Source: Lachnospiraceae bacterium (GTDB taxonomy: Bacteria > Bacillota > Clostridia > Lachnospirales > Lachnospiraceae). From it: DNA of 41,466 bases. This document shows positions 33,609 through 41,172 of the stretch, one piece after another. The notes below the pieces were generated by a model. That model made no database searches and was not told where the DNA came from. It saw nothing but the letters and a program-made list of their open reading frames with translations. The stretch covers positions 1 to 41,466 of the forward strand of contig JAFTFP010000112.1 of the NCBI GenBank assembly GCA_017449485.1, in the 5' to 3' direction. Numbering within the stretch: position 1 is the stretch's first letter; the number at the start of each line of letters is the position of its first letter. The position numbers were made by a program, and so were the translations under genes.

Positions 33609-33726
33609 GGATGCGCATATCAGGCGGCAGCTGCCTAAGCTGCACTTACTGGAGGCGCTGACAGAGCAGGCGGAGGGGTTCGAATCCCCGGGGATTGTAA
33701 AGCTCCGATCGCGTATAAACGCATCC
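33609..33726 (+). ncRNA. Structured RNA with tRNA-like T-arm (Y-RNA-like)
   Basis: The ends form a perfect 7-bp stem: GGATGCG (33609-33615) with CGCATCC (33720-33726). Inside are a hairpin with a 5-bp stem and a 7-nt loop (GCAGC 33627-33631, GCTGC 33639-33643), and a T-arm-like element: GGGG-TTCGAAT-CCCC (33675-33689), which is the universal tRNA T-loop. GGAG (33651-33654) can pair with CTCC (33703-33706), enclosing the T-arm and a small D-arm-like stem (GCT/AGC). No canonical cloverleaf can be drawn, because the T-arm is not next to the outer stem and no CCA end exists. YrlA-type bacterial Y RNAs share such a tRNA-like module closed by a terminal stem. No Ro (TROVE) gene is in the window. 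Confidence 0.6.
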
Positions 33727-33789
33727 TTATTCTGTATCGCTTATTACCGGATATGAGCCGTGGGACGAGGGCGTGGACAGGGGAACAGG

Positions 33790-33827
33790 AACGGCTTCCG
33801 CACATTGTGCAGAAGCCGTTTTCTTTT
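33790..33827 (+). terminator. Strong intrinsic terminator after the tRNA-like RNA
   Basis: AACGGCTTC (33790-33798) pairs with GAAGCCGTT (33812-33820). The inner part GCAC-ATT-GTGC extends the stem, and TTTTCTTTT follows on the plus strand. On the minus strand U residues are scarce. It closes the DIP1984 plus RNA transcript. Confidence 0.9.
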
Positions 33828-33889
33828 GTCAGTATAATCTGCGGGTAGTCCCTGACACCCCGGCAGTTCTTACCGCCCGGCAGTCCTGA

Positions 33890-35803
33890 TTACCCCAGCG
33901 GAATCTCCACGATTTCCGCCATGCGGGTCAGACATTTCTCAATCTGCTCGGAGATTTCCTGGACCAGCCGCTCTGTGATCGCGCTGCTTTTCTCCTGCTC
34001 CAGATCCTCATAGAGCCGCTCTTTGATCTGTCCGCTGATACGGCGGATCCTGCTGGAGTACAGGTCGGCGGGTACAAGCTTTCTCATCGGAACCGGAATC
34101 CGGGTTTCGAGTATGGCCTTCTGCATAGGCTTCTTTCCCAGAGACAACACCACAAGGGAAATCAGCGCCCCCGCGATAATGCCCGGCACGCCGCCCGCAA
34201 TCACCGCGATGCCGCCTCCGCCGCACAGAAGCCCTGCCACCACTGAAATGATCGTGTCAATCAGCCAGGTGATCTCCTCCACGGCAAAAACCTTTCCGGA
34301 ATCTACCTTAATCTCAATATCCGATGACGACAGATATGAATTCAGGCTCAGCGCCGTGTAAGGAATGCTGTGCTTTACACAGATCGGAACCGTGTACTCC
34401 TCCAGCGCGTAGGAAATCTGCTTCAGCCAGGCCGTGACCGGCTTTTCCAGCAGCGCCTTGGCCTCCGCTGTGTGCAGATAGGCCTCAATTTCCCGCTGCA
34501 TAGCTCCGTCAATGTCTGAGAGCCGCTCCAGCTCGCCCTGCCGCCAGCGCTCCACCACCGGCAGCGCCGCATTCTGCAGAATCGGATCCACCATGGTTTC
34601 TACCACTTCATGGTACAGCTCTCCGATGTGCTCTTCCACAATGCGCTCCACAACACTGGAGCTCCTGAGCTGTTCGATTTCCTGCCGGAAGGCACGCATC
34701 TCATCATCGATCCTGCCGCAGTAAGCAAGGCCCTTCGCAACCGAAAACTCCGGCTCTGTTCCGGCGATGACGATAGCCTCCGGGAACACTTCCCGGCACC
34801 ACTGCCGGATCGCCGGCAGCTTGCTGACGCCGCCGGTGAGGAAGATGAGTTCCGGCGGCTTTTCCGCTGTATCTTCGCGGGCCTGCCGGAGGCTGTCCAG
34901 AAAGACCTGCCTGAAGGAACGCCCGTCCAGGCGCTCCACCTTTTCATTCAGGAGCTTTTCTGCCGTCTCCTGGTTCATTCTCAGTGTCAGGCGCAGCGGC
35001 CGCCCCGACTGGCGGATCGATACCGTCTGCACACACTCATTCTCCGCCCAGTATTCCTCGTCTGAAAAATACCGCTCCTTCAGGCGCCGACCCGCAAACT
35101 CACAGTAGGTCCGCCAGGCGTCATTCTCTGCGAACACAGCCCGGATCTTCTGTTCCTTTTCAGAGTCCTTCAGGGCTGTCTCCAGCAGAATTTCATCCAT
35201 GATGCCGCCGCCCAGAAAGACCTCGCCGCCGGTCCGCAGCTCCACCTCTCTGCCGCCCATAATATAGGCAAAATCTGTCGTAGACGAGCCGATGTCCACA
35301 ACCAGAACAGGTCGCGAAAGAATATCGTAGCCCACCTGCAGGTATCTGGACTGGCAGGCGCTGACCAGCGCCGCCCGGGACTCGGAAATGATACGGACCG
35401 GGGGATAGCCGGTCTTCTCGAAAATCGCGCGGTAGTCCTCACGGGCGCTCTGATCCCATCCGGCGGGGCAGCCCACATAGAAGCAGTCATCGCCGCCTTT
35501 GATCAGCTGACCGGTCAGCCGCAGCTCTCCCAGCACGCCGGAGGCAAAACTGGTCACATCCCGCGCCGCTTCCGGATCCGTCAGGAACCGGCTCTTGAAG
35601 CGCAGGCCTCTTTTTACAGCGTCTGCCGCGTAGCAGGCACTTTCTCCGATCAGGAGCTCACCGTCCGGCAGCAGCGCATAAGCTGTGATAAAGCTTTCCG
35701 CTTCCCGCACCGGCAGGACTTCCGGCGCCGCTCCTTCTTCTTCGCCCAGACGGGTGATAACGGATTCCGCATCCCCCAGATCAAAACCGTAGAACTTATC
35801 CAT
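33890..35803 (-). CDS. Hsp70-like ATPase with C-terminal membrane hairpin
   Basis: 637 residues. Actin/Hsp70 ATPase motifs: FDLGDAES (6-13), LVVDIGSSTTDFAYI (about 167-181), IFLTGGVSKLPAIR (about 320-333). The normal substrate-binding beta-sandwich is absent; after residue 370 comes a long helical region and a hydrophobic Gly-rich hairpin (about 511-555, IISVVAGLLCGGGGIAVIAG), then a charged tail. This suggests a membrane-tethered, specialised Hsp70. The ATG at 35803 directly abuts the stop of the gene upstream (TAAATG, 0-nt gap), so the two are coupled. Related pairs occur in Lachnospiraceae, function unknown. Confidence 0.87.
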   Translation of the reverse strand: MDKFYGFDLGDAESVITRLGEEEGAAPEVLPVREAESFITAYALLPDGELLIGESACYAADAVKRGLRFKSRFLTDPEAARDVTSFASGVLGELRLTGQLIKGGDDCFYVGCPAGWDQSAREDYRAIFEKTGYPPVRIISESRAALVSACQSRYLQVGYDILSRPVLVVDIGSSTTDFAYIMGGREVELRTGGEVFLGGGIMDEILLETALKDSEKEQKIRAVFAENDAWRTYCEFAGRRLKERYFSDEEYWAENECVQTVSIRQSGRPLRLTLRMNQETAEKLLNEKVERLDGRSFRQVFLDSLRQAREDTAEKPPELIFLTGGVSKLPAIRQWCREVFPEAIVIAGTEPEFSVAKGLAYCGRIDDEMRAFRQEIEQLRSSSVVERIVEEHIGELYHEVVETMVDPILQNAALPVVERWRQGELERLSDIDGAMQREIEAYLHTAEAKALLEKPVTAWLKQISYALEEYTVPICVKHSIPYTALSLNSYLSSSDIEIKVDSGKVFAVEEITWLIDTIISVVAGLLCGGGGIAVIAGGVPGIIAGALISLVVLSLGKKPMQKAILETRIPVPMRKLVPADLYSSRIRRISGQIKERLYEDLEQEKSSAITERLVQEISEQIEKCLTRMAEIVEIPLG

Positions 35804-36781
35804 TTACGAACTCCTCCGCGTAGCCAGTCCCTTTTCCAGTACCTTTCCATCCCGGATCAGCGCCGGCCGCAGGGTTTCTTCCTCCTGTGCCGGAATCAGT
35901 TCAAAGGCATAAGCCGATTCCGGCGTGTACTGCACCGCTTCAATGCCGCGGCCATGCAGATAATACTTGAGCTGAGAGGTCAGATCGTCCGCTGCCTCCC
36001 GGTCCTCCAGAGAGGAGGCGGTCTCCAGAATCCCGGAAATCAGGCCGATCACTTCCGTCTCCCGGGTCATCGCCTGCTTCGCGCTCTCTGCAGCCGGACC
36101 GGCCGGAACAGCCTTCCGGCGGCCCGCAGCCTCCGCAAGCGTCTTATCCATAACCATGGTCATGGTGAGGAGATTTCGATAGATTTTCTCCGAATCCATT
36201 TCTGTCTGTGTCTGGATATCCAGAGAAACACCGGCCGCCTTCCGGACGGCACTCATACGGCCGGAAAGCCACATGGAGACACCGCCCAGGACCGTCAGTC
36301 CCAGCGTACCCAGAATTGACATGGAGCCCCCGGCCTGGCCCGTCACCACGCCGGAAAGCGGCACAGCGGCCAGAAGTCCCGCGCCTAAAGCCAGCAGAAC
36401 CGGGGAGGTAAATTTTGCCGCAAAACCTTTCACCTTCTCTGCGGCGCCGTGCTTTCCAACAGAGGAGGACACCGTGCCGCTGCCTTCAGGCACAGCCAGG
36501 GCGCTGCCCGCTCTGTCCGTGAGAAGCCGGCCTTCCATGTCCCGCACATATACCTTCGGCTCGCCTGTGCTGTCCACCAGTGCGGATGCCGCAGAAACGG
36601 CCGTGATCATCTGATAAACGGTCTCCCGCTCCGCATCCGATACGGCTTCTTCATTATAAGCCGCCAGGAGCCGGCCGCACTCATCCCGCACGGCACCTGC
36701 TGCCTCCGCAGGCGTCCGGGCCTGACCGAGCGCGCGGAGAAACCGCTCCTTGTCCTGTTCCAATATGCTCTGCAGCGTCAT
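35804..36781 (-). CDS. Membrane protein, likely partner of the Hsp70-like ATPase
   Basis: 325 residues: an N-terminal helical part, two hydrophobic segments (SPVLLALGAGLLAAVPLSG and MSILGTLGLTVLGGVSMWLS, about 125-175), and a soluble C-terminal half. The very C-terminus (ETLRPALIRDGKVLEKGLA) is reminiscent of the beta-wing of GrpE nucleotide exchange factors, but this is weak evidence. It is coupled without a gap to the Hsp70-like gene, so a cofactor role is likely. The promoter is TTGCGG-17-TATAAT at 36854-36882. Confidence 0.78.
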   Translation of the reverse strand: MTLQSILEQDKERFLRALGQARTPAEAAGAVRDECGRLLAAYNEEAVSDAERETVYQMITAVSAASALVDSTGEPKVYVRDMEGRLLTDRAGSALAVPEGSGTVSSSVGKHGAAEKVKGFAAKFTSPVLLALGAGLLAAVPLSGVVTGQAGGSMSILGTLGLTVLGGVSMWLSGRMSAVRKAAGVSLDIQTQTEMDSEKIYRNLLTMTMVMDKTLAEAAGRRKAVPAGPAAESAKQAMTRETEVIGLISGILETASSLEDREAADDLTSQLKYYLHGRGIEAVQYTPESAYAFELIPAQEEETLRPALIRDGKVLEKGLATRRSS

Positions 36782-36853
36782 CTTTCCTGTCCTTTCACGC
36801 AGCTGTAGGAGAGCCCTTGCTGAGGACGCAGGGCGTTCCTGATTCCTTCCTGT

Positions 36854-36882
36854 ATTATACCGTCACCGACAGGAGGCCGCAA
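36854..36882 (-). promoter_or_regulatory. Promoter of the Hsp70-like gene pair
   Basis: On the minus strand, TTGCGG (plus 36877-36882), 17 bp, TATAAT (plus 36854-36859). It diverges from the gene at 37015, which has its own TATAAT near 36929 and a leader hairpin (GCCGCTT/AAGCGGC). Confidence 0.7.
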
Positions 36883-37014
36883 TGAAGGCAGGACCGGAAA
36901 GATACTGCAGTCCTTGCTCAAAGGGGTTATAATAACAAAGAAGCACGTACATGCCGCAAGCCGCTTGCCCGAAAGGCGTAAGCGGCGGGTGTTCCACATC
37001 AGGAGGATCAGAAT

Positions 37015-38184
37015 ATGCCGCCCAGAGGTCACAGTGGATCGTCGCATTCATCCCATTCGAGCTCCAGGTCTCATTCGAGCTCTTCACACAGAAGCTCCAG
37101 CTCTTCGCGCAGGAGTTCCAGCTCTTCGCACAGAAGTTCCTCGTCCGGATCAGGCAGCAGATCATTCTTTTCATCGAGAAGATCCGGTTCGGGTCCGTCT
37201 GCGCACAGTACCACTTCCCATTCCAGCACGCCTGCTGCCGGAAGAACAACAGCTTCGCGCAGACAATCCCCACCTGTCATCATTCCGCCGGGACGGCCGA
37301 TCAATCACATGGTCTCCGACTACCCGCGCACCTCGGGAAGAAGGCCCACCCGCTATGTCGGCCGGCATGGTTCCTATTATTACTTCCCCTCCGCCTGGAC
37401 AGATGCTTCCTCCGGCGTGAGCTATCAGTCCGGTTATTATGACGAGTATGGAAACAGATACGAGAACGTCTCCTTTGCACAGGAGGACGGTTCTTATAAG
37501 AACGTTGTGTGCGAATGCGAATACTGCGGCACCCGGAAGGTGATGGATGTCGAAGCCGGCGCAGTGCTTCATTGCGACGCCTGCGGCGGTACTATGAAAA
37601 TCGTCAGCACGGTCGATGAACTTGTCCGGACGGAAACCCTGGACTATCCTGACAATGGCGATGGTGTATCCACTGCAGGCTCTGCACCTGCCCGAAAGGG
37701 TCTGACCGCCCTGTTCATCCTTATTTTCGTCATCGCCATTGCTTTTATCGCCGGTATTTTCTCCTTCATCCGGAGTGCCTCGCACGGAATGGGTGTTACG
37801 CAGCAGTCCGGCTATGGAAATCAGGAGCCCATTCCGATTTATTCGACTGCGGAATCTTATGACTACACCGTCTATCTGACGCGCACGGGGGATGGTGTCT
37901 ATTCCATTGTCAATCAGGGCGATGCCTATGATAAGGAAGTAGTCTGGTATGATGAGTACCAGAGCTACTATGATGCGGAGACAGACTGCTATCTCTGGTA
38001 CAACGAGGAATTGGATCCGCCGGTCTGGCAGTACTGGTATGAGGGAATTTCTTCAGACTACGGCGATTACGGCTGGATGGAATACGATGAAACAGAGAAG
38101 CAGTGGTATATCGAGCAGAACAGCGGTAACTGGATTCCGCTGCCCGCGTCCTATGATGCTTCGCGGCTCTGGCATATCGAGTGA
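37015..38184 (+). CDS. Ser-rich zinc-ribbon membrane protein
   Basis: 389 residues with AGGAGGA upstream. The first ~75 residues are Ser/His/Arg low-complexity sequence (see the 21-bp tandem repeat). A zinc ribbon follows with two CxxC pairs (CEYCGTRKV ... HCDACGG), one membrane helix (GLTALFILIFVIAIAFIAGI, about 228-252), and an extracytoplasmic Trp/Tyr-rich domain with short repeats (WYDEYQSYYDAET, WYEGISSDYGDYGW). I do not know its function. It is divergent from the Hsp70-like pair and may interact with it at the membrane. Confidence 0.8.
   Translation: MPPRGHSGSSHSSHSSSRSHSSSSHRSSSSSRRSSSSSHRSSSSGSGSRSFFSSRRSGSGPSAHSTTSHSSTPAAGRTTASRRQSPPVIIPPGRPINHMVSDYPRTSGRRPTRYVGRHGSYYYFPSAWTDASSGVSYQSGYYDEYGNRYENVSFAQEDGSYKNVVCECEYCGTRKVMDVEAGAVLHCDACGGTMKIVSTVDELVRTETLDYPDNGDGVSTAGSAPARKGLTALFILIFVIAIAFIAGIFSFIRSASHGMGVTQQSGYGNQEPIPIYSTAESYDYTVYLTRTGDGVYSIVNQGDAYDKEVVWYDEYQSYYDAETDCYLWYNEELDPPVWQYWYEGISSDYGDYGWMEYDETEKQWYIEQNSGNWIPLPASYDASRLWHIE
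37078..37140 (+). repeat. Three tandem 21-bp repeats encoding Ser-rich heptads
   Basis: Units 37078-37098, 37099-37119 and 37120-37140 differ at only a few bases and encode SSSHRSS-type heptads. This is a coding minisatellite that can expand or contract in frame. Confidence 0.85.
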
Positions 38185-38221
38185 GTCCCGCCATATTTTG
38201 CCCCGGATGATTCCAGAAAAC

Positions 38222-38264
38222 AGGCTCTGTCCATTCAAACCTATGAATGTGACAGAGCCTTTTC
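38222..38264. terminator. Bidirectional terminator between the zinc-ribbon gene and the M18 peptidase gene
   Basis: AGGCTCTGTC (38222-38231) pairs with GACAGAGCCT (38251-38260), with an inner pair CATTCA/TGAATG. TTTTCTATTT follows on plus; TTTTCT follows on minus. It separates two convergent genes. Confidence 0.8.
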
Positions 38265-38311
38265 TATTTCAATTTGTTTTGTTTTTCAGCCTTGCTTTTC
38301 GGTTTCCCGCC

Positions 38312-39802
38312 TCAGCCTCTCATGGAAGCGTCTCTCAAGAAAGCCTTGTACCCGCGGTATGCTTCATACAGATCCGCCTTGCTGATCGCCTCAAACGGCG
38401 CATGCATATTCAGAACCGGCACGCCGCTGTCAATGACATTCATGCCGTAAAGCGCAAGGATATAGGCAATGGTTCCGCCGCCGCCCACATCGACCTTGCC
38501 GAGCTCTGCCGTCTGTGTCGTGACGCCCGCCTTCTCGAAGATGCTGCGAAGGTGCGCGATATATTCCGCGTTGGCATCGTTGGAGCCGCTCTTTCCGCGG
38601 GAGCCTGTGAACTTGTTGAATACCATTCCCTTGCCGAGATGCGCGGTATTTCTGGTGTCAAAGCACTCCGCCCAATGCGGGTCGTAGGCGCTGCTGACAT
38701 CGGAGGAAAGCATGCAGGAACCTGCAAGCGTCCTGCGCATCGCAATGTCCGAATACTGGCCGGCCAGATTCATGACTTCCGCCAGCGCGTTCTCAAAGAA
38801 TCTCGACTGCATGCCCGTCGCACCGACCGAGCCGATCTCCTCTTTATCCACCAGCAGGCAGACGCAGGTTCTGTCTGGTGTCCCAGTCTCCAGGATGGCC
38901 CGGAAGGAAGGATAGGCACAGACGCGGTCATCGTGTCCATAGCCAAGAATCATGCTGCGGTCAAAGCCGGCATCTCTGGCTTTTCCGGCCGGAACAATTT
39001 CCAGTTCTGCAGAGGCAAAATCGTCCTCCTCGATACCGTAATTTTGCTTCAGGATCTCCAGAAGTGCTGCCTTTACGCCATCTTTTGCCTTTCCGGCATC
39101 GTCTTTTCCATCGGCTTCATCCACTTTATCACTGTCCGCAATGCTGCTCCAGTCCGCACCGGCCAGCTTCTCCGGCTTCGTGTCTGCTGTAATCAGAATC
39201 GGCTGATTGCCGACGATCAGGTCGAGCGCCTCTCCCTCAATGACCTTCGCAGCCGGCTTCTGCATCTGATCCTGTGCCAGGTGAATCAGCAGGTCCGAGA
39301 TAAAGAAGACCGGATCATCCTCATCTTCTCCCACATTCAATATCACGGTCTCGCCGCTTTTCTTCACAACGACGCCGTGAAGCGAGAGCGGGAGGGCGAC
39401 AAACTGATATTTCTTGATGCCGCCGTAATAGTGTGTGTCCAGATAAGCATAGCCATCGCTCTCATAGACGGGATTCTGCTTTACATCCATGCGCGGGGAA
39501 TCAATATGAGCCCCGAGAATATTGAGTCCGTTCTCCATCGGCTCTGTTCCGATTCTGAACAGGACGATGGACTTGTTCATCCAGACCTGATAGACGCCGT
39601 CACCGGGCTTTAAAGCGCGCTTTTCCTCAATGGCACGGCTCAGCTCCACAAATCCGGCTTCCTCTGCCTCATTGACAAAGGTGTCAATGCACTCCCGCTC
39701 GGTCTTGTTGGCGGTAAGAAACTGGCGGTACTGCTCCGCAAAGGCATAGCAGGCCTTCTTCGTCTCCAGGTCATACGTGTTCCATACATTCATTCTTTCC
39801 AT
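38312..39802 (-). CDS. M18-family aminopeptidase
   Basis: 496 residues. Zinc ligands and catalytic residues: AHIDSPRMD, GYGHDDRV, VDKEEIGSVG, SSDVSSAYD, NMHAPFEAI, as in the M18 (aspartyl aminopeptidase/ApeB-like) family. It is cytoplasmic and forms a tetrahedral dodecamer in relatives, releasing N-terminal residues from peptides. It could degrade peptides imported by the opp system elsewhere in the window. GGAGAAG precedes the ATG; a TATAAT at plus 39850-39855 is a probable -10. Confidence 0.93.
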   Translation of the reverse strand: MERMNVWNTYDLETKKACYAFAEQYRQFLTANKTERECIDTFVNEAEEAGFVELSRAIEEKRALKPGDGVYQVWMNKSIVLFRIGTEPMENGLNILGAHIDSPRMDVKQNPVYESDGYAYLDTHYYGGIKKYQFVALPLSLHGVVVKKSGETVILNVGEDEDDPVFFISDLLIHLAQDQMQKPAAKVIEGEALDLIVGNQPILITADTKPEKLAGADWSSIADSDKVDEADGKDDAGKAKDGVKAALLEILKQNYGIEEDDFASAELEIVPAGKARDAGFDRSMILGYGHDDRVCAYPSFRAILETGTPDRTCVCLLVDKEEIGSVGATGMQSRFFENALAEVMNLAGQYSDIAMRRTLAGSCMLSSDVSSAYDPHWAECFDTRNTAHLGKGMVFNKFTGSRGKSGSNDANAEYIAHLRSIFEKAGVTTQTAELGKVDVGGGGTIAYILALYGMNVIDSGVPVLNMHAPFEAISKADLYEAYRGYKAFLRDASMRG

Positions 39803-39925
39803 TTTTCACTTCTCCGTTATTTTTCAGAACATTGCCCGAGGGCAGAATTATTATAGGATAACCGGCCGGAATCTTCCAGTCTCTGCGCCCATTATATGTC
39901 TTCGGCCATTTCCGGGATCAGCTCT

Positions 39926-41155
39926 TTACGCCCGCGAAAGGAGTTTCTTGATGTTTCCGGCAGTCGGCTCAATATCATAGGCCCACTCGATCAGGCGCAC
40001 GTTATTCTGCTCGCACAGCTTTTTTTTCTGCTGGTCCAGCTCCTGCCTCTCCTCAAGCGCCTCATCGCCGCCAAAGAATGCGACTGGGAGATAGTGCTGA
40101 ATGCCCTGATATTCAATCGCTGTCCGCAGTGATGGAATATACAGGTCAAGGCTCTGCCTGCCCAGCCATTCCGGGCGGTACTGGTACAAAGTATCCGGAT
40201 ATTTCTCCCGGACGGCCTTGAAGAGGGTCAGCTCATGTTTCCACTTCGGCCGGATCACGCCCTCTGCCGTCAGTCTGGTCCGGATGGTGGTTCTTCTGAG
40301 CCTCCAGTCTGTCTTAAACCCGTCCTTCTCCTCATATAGAGCCAGATCCATATACCACCAGTGAAAAAGAGGCATGATGATCTCTGTCAGATTCCGGAAG
40401 AATTCAAGCTCCGAAGAAAAATAGCCGCACTCCAGGATGTGCTCGATATTCCGCCGGACATAGACCGTCTTAAGGGGATTGTGATGCCAGGGCAGATTTC
40501 CCTGATATCTGGCAATCTGATCCGGAAGATAGGGAGAGCGCAGTGGTATCTGGTCTTCCCAGAGATGACTCTGATACCAGGGCAGAGAATAATCATAGAG
40601 CGAATAGCCGCCGTACAGGTCCTCGGAAGCATTCGTGTAAAGCAGATGGAACATAAGTAGCACATCCTCCATCTGCTGTTTGTCAAATACAGCCAGATAA
40701 TGTCTCTTTTCCTCATCCGGGAAAAGATTCCGGACAGGCTGGACCCGTTCCGCGCTCCTGCAGACCTCCATGATCACAAAAAACTGCGATATATAGCTCT
40801 CCGGGAAAAGGAAGCAGGCTTTATGTGCCAGATCCAGGTCTGCAAACTGCTCCATGAAGGTCTCCACGTACGGATTCGCCGGGAGCGGGCCTGCTGCCTG
40901 TATCTTTTTTCTGGTCTCATATCTGTATGGAAGATCGGACCAGGACAGCTGGATCAGGAAGCGGTCATACTGCTTCTGTTCATATTCCAGCCGCACCTCT
41001 TCATAATCCTCCTGCCAGGACGCATGCTCGGCGGCAAGCTGCTCCATCGTAGAGAAGGTTGTCAGCTCGTGATACTGCGGGTACTTCTCCCACAGCTTAT
41101 CAAGTCTGTCAAAATGATGGATGCGGGCAGGCTGCTCATGTATGGGCGGATACAT
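39926..41155 (-). CDS. Protein with C-terminal PD-(D/E)XK-like nuclease domain
   Basis: 409 residues from the ATG at 41155, chosen because GGGGAGG is nearby; the longer frame lacks an SD. The N-terminal ~300 residues are Trp/Tyr/Phe-rich and helical, with no known family. The C-terminal ~110 residues (KWKHELTLFKAVREKYPDTL; LDLYIPSLRTAIEYQG; LDQQKKKLCEQNNVRLIEWA) resemble Vsr/DUF2726-type PD-(D/E)XK nuclease folds: Asp in LDLYIP, Glu and Gln in IEYQG. It may act on DNA ends. It lies 17 bp after the YolD-like gene and is probably cotranscribed with it. Confidence 0.65.
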   Translation of the reverse strand: MYPPIHEQPARIHHFDRLDKLWEKYPQYHELTTFSTMEQLAAEHASWQEDYEEVRLEYEQKQYDRFLIQLSWSDLPYRYETRKKIQAAGPLPANPYVETFMEQFADLDLAHKACFLFPESYISQFFVIMEVCRSAERVQPVRNLFPDEEKRHYLAVFDKQQMEDVLLMFHLLYTNASEDLYGGYSLYDYSLPWYQSHLWEDQIPLRSPYLPDQIARYQGNLPWHHNPLKTVYVRRNIEHILECGYFSSELEFFRNLTEIIMPLFHWWYMDLALYEEKDGFKTDWRLRRTTIRTRLTAEGVIRPKWKHELTLFKAVREKYPDTLYQYRPEWLGRQSLDLYIPSLRTAIEYQGIQHYLPVAFFGGDEALEERQELDQQKKKLCEQNNVRLIEWAYDIEPTAGNIKKLLSRA

Positions 41156-41172
41156 CTGCTGCCTCCCCTCTC

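Noticed and set aside
33609..33726. Canonical tRNA gene
   Set aside because: The T-arm is separated from the outer stem, no D-arm fits between acceptor and anticodon-like hairpin, the loop lacks U33, and no CCA end is present.
33832..33837. TATAAT on the plus strand after the terminator
   Set aside because: No -35 at a usable distance and it would read antisense into the Hsp70-like gene.
37071..37304. Minus-strand Glu/Leu-rich coiled-coil-like ORF
   Set aside because: Antisense of the Ser-rich tandem repeat; heptad look is a by-product of the 21-bp period.
37949..39613. 554-aa plus-strand ORF opposite the M18 peptidase
   Set aside because: Antisense shadow; begins inside the zinc-ribbon gene in another frame.
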